From Boletus sp. NGJ (Eukaryota; Basidiomycota; Agaricomycetes; Boletales; Boletaceae): a DNA stretch of 64,000 nucleotides. The DNA lies in the NCBI GenBank assembly GCA_019096195.1, contig JAGTXK010000055.1, positions 744,001 through 808,000 on the forward strand. Reading direction: 5' to 3'. Within the stretch, counting starts at the first letter, position 1. Each line of letters starts with the position of its first letter. This document shows positions 9,837 through 21,438 of this stretch, piece by piece. The notes under the pieces were generated by a model, which worked only from the letters and a program-made list of their open reading frames with translations, had not been told where the DNA came from and searched no databases. Made by a program: the position numbers and the translations under genes.

Positions 9837-10972
9837 TCGATTGTCCCGACGACTGTTTCATTGTCGACACTACATCTTCTATTTATCCCTCTGCCCCATT
9901 TCTCGGGTACTGGCATTCTTACCTGTACGACAGAATTCCCGGTACTGTGCTCGGAGAAGAAGAGGATGGATTGCTTCCGTCTGCAAGGCAAGACCTCAGA
10001 CTGTGTTTTAACTGTGGTTCTCCCAACCACGCCGTTGCGTCGTGCCCAGAACCTATCGATCGACAGCTGGTCTCGTTATCACGCCAGCTCTTCAACTTTC
10101 TCCATCCCGATACAACTGGACAGGAGACCACCCGCTTCTACGTAGCCGAAGGATGGAAACAACAACGGCTTGAGTGGCTCACGTCTTGTGAGCCGGGTGT
10201 GATTCGCGGTGCACTTCTACGAGACGCACTTGGATTGCAAGAGGGGGATCCAGGGAACACGGTCGAGTGGCTCCGCAACATGGCATGCTGGGGTTACCCT
10301 CCCGGATGGGTTGGCTGCCGAGACCCGAGGCAGTTGGCTTGTTCCCGTATTCTGGGGGACGAGGCGGAAGGGCAGGTCGCCGCTGCAGGATGGGATTCGG
10401 TAACATTCACGATCTTCGAGGGTGCGGATGATGACGAAGAAATTGACCTGGGACAGATCAGTTTGCGAGGTCCCTCGATACTTTCACCGGCAGCGAGTGA
10501 GTCATTGACTACGCCTGTCGACGTAGAACCGACTCGATGGGCTATCTACCCAAATACATATTTCTCTTCCACAGCCCTCTCTGTTTTCAATGGCGACACG
10601 CCACTGGACAGGGTGGCTCCCTCGCCTTCCTGGATGAGTGTTACATTCACTCCAGAAAGAAGGGCACTCTGGGAACGCATACTCTCTGGTGGTTTGGGCA
10701 CCCTATCAGTGCTGCCATGGAGAATGCCTGATGCGTTTGGTGCATCGAGTTGTTTGCCCGTGCAAGTTGCCGTCGAGGATTTTGTCCCTCCACCACCAAC
10801 AACTACACCCCCGCCGCTTCCTCTCATACCGAATTCCCCTCTGCATACATTCACCCCACAGACATGCTCGGTGCCAAGGAGAGAATCAACGCCATCCTCT
10901 AGGTCTGAGGGCATTGGTGTTACCGATGATGGATTAGTGGTCGATATGGATATGTCCGACGATTCTGAATAA
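9797..10972 (+). CDS. Zinc-knuckle PSP-domain protein, ZCCHC8-like
   Basis: About 391 residues without introns from the ATG at 9797. Near residue 70 is a CCHC knuckle, CFNCGSPNHAVASCP, followed by a PSP domain (FYVAEGWKQQRLEWL through WLRNMACWGYPPGW), the pairing seen in ZCCHC8 and related RNA-exosome adaptors. In animals ZCCHC8 is the scaffold of the NEXT complex that recruits the MTR4 helicase; a nuclear RNA-surveillance role here is inference from the family. The tail is Pro-rich and ends in acidic MDMSDDSE. The frame is open upstream to 9353, so the real first exon could lie further left; the conserved DDCFIVDTT just after the chosen start supports coding from at least there. Confidence 0.82.
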   Translation: MGGETGVRAVDGIVDCPDDCFIVDTTSSIYPSAPFLGYWHSYLYDRIPGTVLGEEEDGLLPSARQDLRLCFNCGSPNHAVASCPEPIDRQLVSLSRQLFNFLHPDTTGQETTRFYVAEGWKQQRLEWLTSCEPGVIRGALLRDALGLQEGDPGNTVEWLRNMACWGYPPGWVGCRDPRQLACSRILGDEAEGQVAAAGWDSVTFTIFEGADDDEEIDLGQISLRGPSILSPAASESLTTPVDVEPTRWAIYPNTYFSSTALSVFNGDTPLDRVAPSPSWMSVTFTPERRALWERILSGGLGTLSVLPWRMPDAFGASSCLPVQVAVEDFVPPPPTTTPPPLPLIPNSPLHTFTPQTCSVPRRESTPSSRSEGIGVTDDGLVVDMDMSDDSE

Positions 10973-11236
10973 CATATATTTCCATAGGTGGTCCAATTAC
11001 TCATGTACTTTAAGCGAGGTGAATGATAATATAAGATTGGTCTGGGGCTAAAGCTACACATCATACCATGCCAACAGAGGTATGCAAACATTAACAAGGG
11101 ATATTAGTTATGTGTTAGGTGGGAATGTCCGAAAGTCTGAAGGTCCTTCCGGGGTACTCGTGCAGTCCATAGAGTCTGAGCAAGGTCATCCAATGATCGT
11201 GGCAATCCGTAATCAGTCAATGATTTGGACATGGTA

Positions 11237-12300
11237 TCATAGGGCAGTGGCGCTCGATTGAAAGCGTGGCTCGAGATCGACTGCTAGTGATTGTGACCGA
11301 GAGGGAACGCTAGTTGGGCGTGCAGCATAACGTGGCAGCGATTCAAGGGGCTTGGAGATGAGGAAGCCTGAGATACCGGTTATTGTGGTGAGACGACATT
11401 GGTAGACATGACAAACCTTTCATTCCTGCTGCCTTCTCGCCTTGACGTCCAAAACCGTATCCAGCACGGCTCGCACTTCTCGCGTCCACGAACTCGGCGT
11501 GATCACGACCCTTCTCTTCGTACACTGTTGAAGAAGTATAAGACTGCCCTGAGGTTGAAGTAGCGGACCGGTTTAGGTTTGCGGCAGGAGGCAAGTGAGT
11601 GGGGAGGGTGTCCTGGGGACCAGCACGCCATGCCTTGATAGAGCGTCTTTGTTTGGCCGACTCGCGGAAAATAAGACCAAGAAGCATGTTAAGACAACCG
11701 ATGACAAAGAGGAAGAAGGCAGCCACGAGGGTAAAATCGTCAACGTGTTGAGCAAGGACTGAAGCGCCGATTCTATATGGAAATGAGCATGTCGCCGCGG
11801 TAGAAATGATAAGAATAGACACACAGTCCCTGGAATATGCCCAAAGCACCGGGACCAAATTGGGTCCCTAACACGGGGAAGAAGCGATCAAAGAATGCAG
11901 CAGGCCAGCCAAGTTCGGACAAAATGAGGGTGATGACTTGGAAAATGATGAAGAGGCGATTTATGATCGCCCAGAAAACACCACCAACTTGATTGGGGAC
12001 GGTGCTGTTTCTGTGGAGAATGTGAGGATGTGACAAGGAGTGACAACTAGGCACCTACTCTATGTAGTCACAGTCGACGAACGCTTGACTGGTGGAGTTG
12101 CCACTCTGCTTAGCCGAGTCATAGGCGTTGACAGCCTCGATGTCGGTGACCATGACGAGGATGCTGCTCGCGAAGACAAGCAGAAGAGAGACGATGCTAA
12201 GCACGCGGACAACATTGAGACCAAAGAAAATGTCTGCATGAGAGATGAGTAAACGACGGGTGGGTGAGGATAGACACGAACAGGTGCGTATGGGGGCCAT
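11237..12300 (-). CDS. Four-TM membrane protein, DUF7598 family
   Basis: Five-exon gene for an integral membrane protein. MAPIRTY joins to the first membrane segment (IFFGLNVVRVLSIVSLLLVF), followed by a luminal loop containing YIENSTVPNQVGGVFW, segment two (IINRLFIIFQVITLILSE), ELGWPAAFFDRFFPVLG, segment three around GALGIFQGLIGASVLA and segment four (LVAAFFLFVIGCLNMLLGL). The cytosolic tail is Ser-rich and ends after GFLISKPLESLPRYAARP. This is the DUF7598 layout of basidiomycetes; function is unknown. The last intron brings in the GFLISKP exon, so the single long frame ending at 11343 is not the true C-terminus. The first donor (GTTCGT) is weak, making exon 1 the least certain part. Confidence 0.82.
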
Positions 12301-12783
12301 GAGGATATGATATCAGGAGGACAAGGAGAGTGAGCAGGTGACCCAGCACCGTATGCAAAGGAAGGAGAGAGAGATGGATGGCATCGACCTGGGACAAAGG
12401 CTTTAATAGTGTTGCCATTGACCAACGCGTTTTATTGTTCTCTAGAGAACGGTCACGGTGGACACGATGGACCACCTTCCATATAATTACGTAACATTCC
12501 ATTGTTCTGCGTTACCGCGTTATCTAATTCCAATTATGTAATTAGTGTATCTACCAAGATCAACCCAAAATGTATTTAATAGCTACCATCAATGCCTAGC
12601 AAGGAAAGAATATTGCATGCGGGTCGTCCATGGACTACAGAATTACTTGGAATGAAGAGGCATCCACAGTAGTGTTGCGAGAATTTAGTCCACGTAAAAA
12701 CGTCCTTGTAATGCTATGCACGTTTGTAGTTGGTCGTGATGTGGAACAGTGCCCACTTTCCATAATGGCGCATCGCCCAAGGC
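12301..12783. other. Intergenic interval between two minus-strand genes
   Basis: About 480 bp that must hold the promoter of the DUF7598 gene and the 3' end of the Mid2-like gene. The part at 12480-12600 is AT-rich. A pyrimidine-rich stretch on the minus strand at about 12310-12400 lies just upstream of the DUF7598 start. No gene seen. Confidence 0.55.
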
Positions 12784-14311
12784 TTAGCGTGAATAAGCAG
12801 GCGGTTCTACGTCCAGCTCCGCTAAGGAGCTCGCGGGAACCCGCCCACCGTCTCTGTGCACAATGACACCCGACGAAAGTCTAGATGTCCGACGCGCACC
12901 CGGCACTACAGTATTGGTGGGCGAAGGTGGACCATCGTTGACGATCTGCAAGACACGTCGTTCGGCAGGAGTGATAGGGCTCCCAGAGCGATTCGGTGTC
13001 TCAAGGACAGCTAGGTCGTCCGTATTTGGTGTCCATGTACTGAGCAGTGCCGGAGTTAATTGGCCGTCCGGCAGTGGCCTCGTGCTATTCGAATGCGAGA
13101 CCATAGACAGTGGACGAGGTTCCGTCTCGGTACTCCCGACGGGACTCAGCACCCTCGGTCCAAGTTGGGTTTGAACGGTCAGAATAGATCCAGCCGTAGA
13201 AGGCCTTGAAGATCCCGTGTGAGTACCTTGCAGCAACGGCGTTGCCGAAAGCGACGTGTGGCGGCTGTGTACACCTGAATGTTCGCTAACCGAACCATAA
13301 TGCGACGTCCTCAATGGCTCGCCAGCTGCGCCAGGAGGGATAACGTGCCCAACAAGTCCGTATTGGTAAGGCTTGGGCTCTGCACTCGAATTGACTCGGC
13401 GACTGTCGCGCTCACGGCGTACAGGTACAGCCGGCGCCAAGGCGTCGTCATTCTGGAGTTCTTCCTTCTCAGAGATGTCATCCCAAGTCCGACGCCTCCG
13501 ACTACGCGATATCATCAGTAAGCATGCGAAACACAAAGCACCAAGGTTTTACCATAACCACCAGAGGGATCCCACAATTGCGATCAGTCCAAGGAATCCA
13601 CCGAGAACACCTCCGACTATGGGCGCAACATTCGTTCCTGTCCCTTGCGGAGCATCACTTTGCAGGCCAGGGTTGGCAAGTGAAGTAGGTACATAAACTG
13701 CAGTGGGGGGTGACGTTGTAACCACTGTGACGACGGTCTGCACGACAGAGCCATCCGCAAGCGTGGTAGAGGATGCCTCAACCACTGTAGAGGGCGGGGG
13801 AGTGCTTTGAACAAGGACGGACGTTGTCAATGGGGTATCGATAGCAGACTGCACGGTAGTTTGCGGCGCAGCGGCAGGCGAGCTTCCTCCTCCGCTAGAG
13901 CATGGAGCAAACAAGGTCTGAGTGGGCTGGGTTCCTGCGACTGGGACAGACACGACAATTGGCACTTGCGCAGCCTGGCCACCACCTAGTAAATGTGATC
14001 AGCTTACTATCAGAGCTTGTATATCCTTGGCGCACCAGTGCGACCAAAGCGTGTCGTGGTCCGAGACCACGACACGCACACAGACGCAGAAAATGGGACT
14101 CACCTCCTACCGTATTCACCTGCGTGACTTGTGCACTTGATATACACCCGATCAACGAGCCACTGATTGTACCTGAAGCAACGCACGACTGCTGTACGAC
14201 GGTGGTCACTTGAGCCTGGGTGTCCGCTGCACTCTGAGAGTACGAGGTTGACGGGGTGAAGGTTGAGACCGTGGCATATAGGGTCGCTGTAGGAATTGGG
14301 GCACAAGACAT
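12784..14311 (-). CDS. Mid2-like single-pass surface protein
   Basis: Three exons. The N-terminal half is Ser/Thr/Val-rich and likely O-glycosylated (ATLYATVSTFTPSTSYSQ, several scattered Cys, then SGGGSSPAAAPQTTV). One membrane helix follows (APIVGGVLGGFLGLIAIVGS, then LWWLC), then a basic stop-transfer RRRRTWDDI and a Ser/Pro-rich cytoplasmic tail with EKEELQ near the membrane. The exon-2/exon-3 join (LWWLC-RRRR) is what connects two separately visible frames into one protein. The shape resembles fungal wall-stress sensors (Mid2/Wsc), but there is no classical signal peptide and no WSC domain, so it may be a type III protein of an Agaricomycete-specific family. Function is inferred from shape only. 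Confidence 0.7.
14049..14077. repeat. Perfect inverted repeat inside an intron
   Basis: Arms of 13 bp (GCGTGTCGTGGTC and its exact complement) separated by 3 nt. It lies in the first intron of the Mid2-like gene, which is about 115 nt long, roughly twice the usual intron length here. In RNA it would form a stable GC-rich hairpin. Confidence 0.9.
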
Positions 14312-14329
14312 GCTAAACTAGACCTGGGT

Positions 14330-14415
14330 ACGAGCGTGACCAGCAGGGAAGAATATCAGGGCGATGAGAGGAAGAAAAGAAAAGAGAATGAAGGAAATGA
14401 AAGAAATGAAAGAAC
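14330..14415 (-). promoter_or_regulatory. Pyrimidine-rich tract upstream of Mid2-like gene
   Basis: Almost pure purine on the plus strand, hence CT-rich on the coding strand, with a GAAATGAAA-type short repeat. Such tracts just upstream of the start are common in strongly expressed fungal genes. Promoter role is inferred from position and composition only. Confidence 0.45.
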
Positions 14416-14570
14416 AGGACTGAGACCACCAGCACTGCACTGGGTTTTTTATTGGATGGCACAGGTCTTCTATCGGGGCTCGCGCGAGTCAAAGTTCATC
14501 GACATCCTGCCTACATACTTACATGTAACGCATTCCGGTAATAAAAGCTCAACATATGAACGGGGTGTAA

Positions 14571-15227
14571 CTATGGGATCACTGAATGGAGAGACAGGTC
14601 ACTTGTATTCCTCCGCTTCGCCTCGCTGAGCGTCCTGCGCTCGGCCCACGGCGACCAAGAAGCTCGACGTCCTCGCTCGTCTTCCCCACCCACAACCTCT
14701 AAAAGAGGTTGACTCTTCTCCCCTAGTGCCATATCATCCGGGTGGACAGTGGAGCTGATGTCCAGGACAGGCTCGGCAGAATATGGCACATTCTCCTGCG
14801 AAGCGGCCTTGTTACTCTGCCTCACTCTCCGCCAGAGTGTTTTGCCCGTCCTCTTTACGAATTTTGCAAACGCGACGATTGGATCCTCCATGTCCTCCTC
14901 TGGCACGTCAGGGTCCACGGACCATAATAATGATCCACCTTCCTGCTGAATAGCCCGTCTGCGGCGCGAACGTGCAGGTACACCGAGTGGCGCCAAGGAC
15001 CGCTTCCTACGGGGACCAGTTTGCGGAAGCGGTGCAAATTTCACGGTAGGAGCGCTATGAGAGGAACCTAGGGACGAGCGGATGTCGTGTAATAGTGATT
15101 CAGGACTCAGCAACGTGGGGGAGCTGGCAGTGCCGATGGAAGAGTCAGAGTCGAGTGATGACGAGGCAACGAGGGGAGCAACCTCGTGGATTTCATGGAC
15201 GTCGAGGATGGTTTGGTTTAGTGACAT
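14571..15227 (-). CDS. Small basic protein, unknown function
   Basis: Single exon of 218 residues starting MSLNQTILDVHEIHEV; six bases of open frame upstream lack an ATG. A Ser-rich N-terminal half leads to a basic patch (RSRRRRAIQQEGGSLLWSVD), a more ordered-looking helix (PIVAFAKFVKRTGKTLWRRV), and a charged tail. The basic patch could be a nuclear localisation signal. I recognise no family. The gene is divergent from IML1 with 258 bp between starts. Confidence 0.6.
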   Translation of the reverse strand: MSLNQTILDVHEIHEVAPLVASSSLDSDSSIGTASSPTLLSPESLLHDIRSSLGSSHSAPTVKFAPLPQTGPRRKRSLAPLGVPARSRRRRAIQQEGGSLLWSVDPDVPEEDMEDPIVAFAKFVKRTGKTLWRRVRQSNKAASQENVPYSAEPVLDISSTVHPDDMALGEKSQPLLEVVGGEDERGRRASWSPWAERRTLSEAKRRNTSDLSLHSVIP

Positions 15228-15485
15228 TGGCAAGTGCTTGGACGGGTGCCAAAATGTTATGAAAACGAGTGTGATGTTGAATGAAAGTGAAGTAACGAAC
15301 TCGAGTCACTTCGCACCGCCCAGCGTCGCAGAGCAGGAAGTATTGCAGCACCAACGAATCGTCGGACGTGGTGGACTGGAAAAAAAAGAAAGAAAAAGGT
15401 TTGTTACAGTATTAGTATGTGACAAAAATTTGATGCATCAGCACCATCGAGCTTGATTGCATCCGTGCAATACAACCGTATTGTG

Positions 15486-18400
15486 ATGACCACGGTCCGT
15501 CCTAGCGATTCTCAGTCTCTTCAATATGGTCGAAAACGATCCAACACTGCCCAGTCTCTCGCTAGGATGCCGCCTAGCACAGCCGGAGTTCCGCTAAAGC
15601 TTGGCGACTCAAAGGTTCTCAACACTTGGGTCCATGACCCAAAGGAATCACCCAAGGTCATTCTCAATCGGTCGTGGTGGCCCGGGGTTGCAGAGGGAGA
15701 TTTGCTACGCGTAACCCAGTCCGAAGATACCTCAGGTTATCTTTTTACCGTGCCCAAAGATGAGGGCTGCCCCAAACCAACCCTTCAGGCAAATACATCC
15801 CCATCCACCGTGTCTGTGCCGGCTCACATCTGATCGTTTCAGATATCTTTACCCAGAAATATTGCCGATGCATTTTCCATGAAAAACAACACGGAAGTAA
15901 CGGTGACCAAGGTACGCCTTATCGCACCCCATTTACGACACTTACTCACATGGATGGCCAGGTAGACAAGGATAGCCATTCAGCTGACTATGTTGAGTTC
16001 TCTTTTGCTGATCAGTACCTGGGTCGCAACGAGATGTGGAGGCTCGGTAAACATCTGGTCGGTCAATGTGTTTTCGTTGACCAAGATATTTCTTTCATCG
16101 GTGTGATCGCCGCAAAGGTTCAGAACATCTTTGTCAAGGGCCAACAGGTGAGGATCAACAGCGCTTTCGTAACCGACCCTTTGTTCTCCTGACGTTTCCC
16201 ACCAGGTATCCTCAGGCTACGTGACGCCAAGGACCAAAACAATTTATAGGTCTTTGTCAGCCAAGGTCACGATATTCATCCAAGTTTGTCGTGAGCTCTG
16301 GCAATTTTCTGGGGACGGCGAGCGTTTCTATGAAAAGATTGTTCATTCTTTTCTCCCGACGCTTTTTTCAAACTGGCGGGAAGCGGGCACAAATCACACT
16401 GTCACCATCGTATTGATATCAAGAGTTTATTACGATGCGACGGAGCTGGAGTGTGCTGCTGGACCCTTGCGTCGCGATGAGGATGGAAGGTGGTACAAGG
16501 ATTTTTTCAAGGTCATTACAGACTTGGAAGTGATCAACGACTGGAAACCAACCTTATTTCTCCTCAAAGACTCCTTTTGGGCCTTTCAACGGGACATTCT
16601 CCTAGCGCACCACCATCACCAAGCGCGTTTGGTTGGCCAAATATCATATGCTCATGATGGCCCCATTCTTGAAGCACTTAACTTGGGACTCAATCCCAAC
16701 GAGACCCACTACATCGACCGCTCTTTGTCGTCAACAGGTATCTCGACGATCATCATAACACCAGGGACTGGATACTTTCGTGTATCTAAACAGCTCTTAC
16801 GCTTGACGACGACCAGAATGCTGGATCAAGGGTTCGGGCTCGACCTCGTCTCTCTTGCAAAAGCTCCGTTGCATCAGAGTCCTATCTTCAGCTTCCAAGG
16901 ATACGAGCCCAAGTTCGATAGAGATGCGAAAAACAGCGCTCGTGACTTGGATCCGCTATGGGGTGGCGATGAGATACCCAATGATGTGACTGCACGGGAG
17001 AACGTGACCTTTTGGTGGGAGCCGTTCTGGATTGGTGTGACATTCTGGGACAAGCAAATAGACCTGCCCTTTCGGAGGGATAGGTCAGTTTTGAGGCAAT
17101 TTTCTCTCGGAAGCCGGGCTAACGACTGGATCGTGTTAGGTTCATCGCAAGGGCCAAAATGCACGAAATACAGATGCTCGGTCTGTTGGAGCATGATGTC
17201 CTCTCGACTATCGAGGTTCCTTTCTTACCCGAATTTCGAGATTTGTTGGTAAACCCTCGAGATTCGTTCAACGAGGACAGGGCTCCATCTGCAGCTGAGG
17301 TGGAACAGGCAGACTTGGACATCTTTGCATCCAAGAAGGGACATAGGCCCGCGACTAGCACTCGGACTTCGTTTGTATCAAGTGCAGGCAGCACGGTGGT
17401 ACCTTCGTCTTATCGCTCATCTATGGTCAGCGAAAGGCGTGGCATAGCTTCCCAGCGCACCTCCATTGTTTCCACACGTATCACGCCAATCGAGGAGAGC
17501 CCGCGTCGAATCATCCTGGAACTTCCGCCCGAAGGGAACAAGGACGGTCCAGTACCTTCGGTCACTGGACTGAGTACTTCTCCATCTCAATCCTCTGTGA
17601 GGTCTGGTCGCTCCGTCTCTACAACGGTTTCAATTATTGCGACGTCTGGCAACGTCACTCCACCTTCTGCGACCTCACGGCTCGCGAAGCTCGCCCCTTC
17701 TTGGCTCTACAATCCCTTCCGTAGTAATTTGGCAACTGAGCCACAGTCACCGCCGAACACTTCGATATATAACATGACCCCAACAACACCTACACCATCT
17801 GTTCGCGTTCCCATCACACCTAATAGACCAGTAACACCATCTGCATCCATCTCACGCTCACCCCAGCCCATGGCTATCATCCAGACTGCCTCTGGGAGGA
17901 CGACACTGAGTCGGACGTACGAAGAGGAACCACCGATAGCAATTCCTCATCGTGGCTCCATGTCGCGGTACTCACCCCTGAGTACACCACCGCGTGATGA
18001 ACCGACCTTCGGGAAACGTCGCAGCACCACTCTCACGTCACTGAACATACCATTATCATCCTCTTCACCACAGTCGAGTTCCCGGACGAATCCTTCACGT
18101 CCCCAGTTTGCGGTGTCGTACACACAGTCTTCCCTCGCTCGCCGCTGGGAACATATCTTCCCCACCCCAATATACAAACACGAAGTCAAGTGGAAATCGA
18201 TGGTCACGCCTTCTTGCCTCCCGCTTACCGTGGAACACTTTCCGAGTAGCGCAGAATTGGAGTCTTCGTATGATGTTTTCTCGTACGACTTTGTCGTGGA
18301 TCCCACAGAAATGCGTTCGTTCTTGGTCAAGCCGCCAAATGTGCAGGGCACGGTCGACGATGTTCGCCGTGCTTGGGCGCTGGTTGTAATGCGAGGCATG

Positions 18401-20424
18401 GTCGCCGTCCGACTTGCCCAAGGCTTCCAATTCGTGCTTCGTTCCCGAAACTCTTTGGACGAAAAGTCGATTTTGCAGCGTCCCAAGTCGTTCATGGGCG
18501 AGGAGGATACCGCGCCCAAACCAAGTGGTGCAGCTGAAGTCTTGAACTCAACCAAGGAGCCCGTATATCTAAGTATGAGTAACGAAATACACCTGATATC
18601 CTATACTGGGGAAGCGATCCAGGTCCGCCGATATGTCCGGAGGATGCCTCCAACACAACCCTTTGACTATGAGTGCTTGATATGGCCAAAGTTGGGCGTC
18701 GGCTACACAGAACTCAAGACCAAGTTCGTGTCGCATGGACTAGAGAACTATGGGTGGAACAGGTAAGTAAGCCAGACGAAGTGAGACGAGATCAGCTCAA
18801 GTCGAGCTTCGACAGGCTGGACATGCTGGTTGCAGGCTATGAACACCAGTTCAACGAGTCCTTGCGCTATTGGCGCACCAGATTCGTCGTTATTCCGTCA
18901 GCCGATCCACCTGAGGTGACGAATGGGCCTAGTGGGGAGAAGATGAACGAAGAAGAGATTCGGCTGATGGGTATTGACAAGCTCGCAGAGATATTCACCA
19001 AGGCGCGCTGGCAGCCGCTAGATGAACGCGGACAACAGCTACCTCCTGTCAGATTCCTGCCCACGACGTTAGGTCCCGCTTATTCTATCTTGGACGAATC
19101 GCTCGTGTCGCAACTTGACGAGATACACGCCGCTGGTCCGCTCAAGAAGAAGATGAAGAGTGAACGAGAAATCGGGGACATGTCTCTCTCCGCTATTGCA
19201 AAGGGGATGCGCGATGACGACGGTGTACCCATCAAATTGCATCGATGGCATCGAAAGAAATACCCAGACTCGTTCACAGGATTCGATTTCGTCTCCTGGC
19301 TTGTCCGGGAGTTCAGGGACGTCTCTTCGAGAGAACAAGGGACAGAGTGGGGTGCGAAACTGCTCGAACAGGGTCTCTTTATTCATTGCACGGGTCGCCA
19401 CGGGTTCTTGGACGGGTGAGTAGCATTGCCTTGGTGTTCGAGTTTGGCAACCGATGCCTTTTAGCCACTACTTTTATCAGCTCAGTGGGGAGTACGTGAC
19501 AGTGAGCACGCCTTCGAGAGGGTGGTTCAAAGCGAGTCGCCACACCCAGTACGAGGACAGCCTGATTGGACGAAACCACTATCCGTCTAGCCAGGGGAAG
19601 CCAAGTGGGGCCAGCCCGAAGCGGACGAGGAAACGTATAATCCTTACGCAGAGCATGATCATCGATGTCGACCCTGCAAAGGTGGGTTTGGCTCTTTTTG
19701 AGCTTCCCTACTTGGGACTGACACGGATCCTGTTTTCACACAGAAAAGCGACCAGGCCGAATCTGTTATCTTGCACCATGATATCATACAGAACCCGGGG
19801 ACAGTCTTCCATTTTGAGCTTCAATGGATTGGGTCCACTGCTCGGTGCATCGAGGACACTCTCCGACAATGGAGCAGGGCGATTGAGCGGTACGGACTTA
19901 GGCTCGTGGAGGCACATGTGACCGAAATCAGCGACGTCCGGGATCGTAACGCGTTCCAATCGTGTTTCCCGTTGCGCCTGGCCATCCCCCCTCCGGTTGT
20001 CCCTGATCTGGAAAAGAGAATCCCGGAGTACTCGCAATCGACGCACTATTTTGAATGTGCACTTTTGAGGCGATTTGGGTTCATCATCGACGTCGAAGCG
20101 ATGAATATGTATCCCAAGGATGTGGACGTGGTTTACTCCTATCGTCGAGCTCTGTTCAAATACTCCCAGTTCGTTCACCGATCAGGAATTGCGTTCGTGC
20201 AGGTGCTGGGTGGCACACAGGGGTTCCTCTTCTTAACGAACCGCCTCATGGGCGCCGGCCGCATGGGAACGGCGATGAAGAGCAGAGATCGACCTTTGGC
20301 TGCTGCCGATGAAATTCGGACCAAGCTTCACGAATTTTGTTCCGACGAAGCTGTTCTGTCAAAATTTTACGATGAGGAGCTCGCGGCTCTTGGCCCTGAT
20401 GATCCACCTCCGTTGAGTATATAG
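15486..20424 (+). CDS. IML1: Iml1, SEACIT/GATOR1 TORC1 regulator
   Basis: Vacuole-associated GTPase-activating subunit (DEPDC5 in animals) that turns off TORC1 on amino-acid starvation by acting on Gtr/Rag GTPases. Eight exons (15486-15788, 15843-15911, 15962-16147, 16206-17083, 17140-18762, 18816-19415, 19465-19681, 19744-20424) give 1518 residues. Seen in order: the N-terminal Iml1 domain (LNRSWWPGVAEGDLL, VDKDSHSADYVEFSF, FQVCRELW-type SAK..FIQVCRELWQFS), a Ser/Thr-rich spacer at roughly 17380-18130, the middle domain, a DEP domain (IKLHRWHRKKYPDSFTGFDF) and a conserved C-terminal domain (ILHHDIIQNPGTVFHFELQW). Intron 1 starts with GC rather than GT. The family assignment is secure. Confidence 0.95.
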
Positions 20425-20501
20425 GTATCGGAATGCATGCTGGTGGACAGGAGCACGTGTGACGAGAGCGTGAATTAATTCAGGACATCGAAGGCTAGAG
20501 G

Positions 20502-21257
20502 TTACGATACGGTGCTTGCATTAACGATCACCTCGCGGCCATTGCCTCGCACCGAACGTCTCAAAGGATCTCTGGACAGGGGTTTACGCATGTCTGTGCA
20601 AGCTGAGTAACTAGCGCAGATTGGAGCGGCGAATCTGGACTCACCGAAGGCATCCTCTTCGTCCTTTCCGCCTTTACCGACACCAAGCGTGCCATAATAT
20701 TCTCTCACTCTGCGATACACGCTGTACCCGAATCCCTCGTACATGTCTATTGCGAGCGCGTTGTTACAGCGGACGTAAAGATCGACGAAGAATCCCTTGT
20801 AATGTTTGTCAGAAACGAGTTCTAGACGATTGACCAAGCTGCGTGCGAGGGAGAGGCGACGGTATTCGGGAGCGACAGTCAGTGCGGTGATGTGGCCATG
20901 CCATTCAGGTGACGATCCCTCGGCCTTTCCAAGTACTGTACGAAGACGGTGCTGTGGGATTGATGAGATATTCGGGGATGAAGCTCGTACTGTACCCCAT
21001 CATGCGTCCGCCGGGTGCCTCTTGGACGCAGCACAGATCGGGCCATCGTGAGAGATAGGATAAGTAGAAGCTGACGCCATACTACAAGGGGCCTGTTGGT
21101 GCTGTGCAAAAGGCACGAAATGACACGCACGGTCTCGGTCCAGACGTCCAAGTTGCTGGGTGTGGGCTTGAGCGTGTTCTGGAGGGGATGCGATCCGAAC
21201 TTACATGTTGTTGAATTTGAACATGTCAGTCGCCATGAACGGTCTTAGGACGCTCAT
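20502..21257 (-). CDS. NAA20: NatB catalytic subunit Naa20
   Basis: N-terminal acetyltransferase that modifies nascent proteins starting Met-Asp/Glu/Asn/Gln, on the ribosome with Naa25. It begins MSVLRPFMATDMFKFNNIN and continues through LDVWTET, SFYLSYLSRWPDLCCVQEAP, the strand ILGKAEGSSPEWHGHITALT, the acetyl-CoA loop EYRRLSLARSLV and VDLYVRCNNALAIDMYEGFG. The pieces are spread over several exons separated by 45-55 nt introns, the last one cutting just before MRKPLSRD. Length is normal for the family. It is convergent with IML1, with 77 bp between the two stop codons. Confidence 0.93.
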
Positions 21258-21438
21258 TTTTTGTTTTTTTTTGCTCGAGGGTAAGGAGGAGTGGAGTTGT
21301 TATCTTGTCGTCCTTGGATCCTAACAGGAACAAACACGCGTTTGGGTGCACGGGGTCCTGCTCGTCTCACGGAGAGGACGGAGACCCCTGGAAGCTTATT
21401 CTCTGTCCGCATATTTTCCAATCTTCTTCACTGCATCA

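Noticed and set aside
9353-10972. A single 539-codon gene
   Set aside because: Its first part reads the glutaredoxin-like gene in the wrong frame after an unspliced intron; the two protein families are normally separate. Kept as a finding on intron retention only.
10546-11097. 183-codon minus-strand frame
   Set aside because: Antisense of the PSP-domain gene, no motif.
14049-14077. Terminal inverted repeat of a DNA transposon
   Set aside because: The arms are 3 nt apart and lie inside an intron, so this is a hairpin and not the ends of an element.
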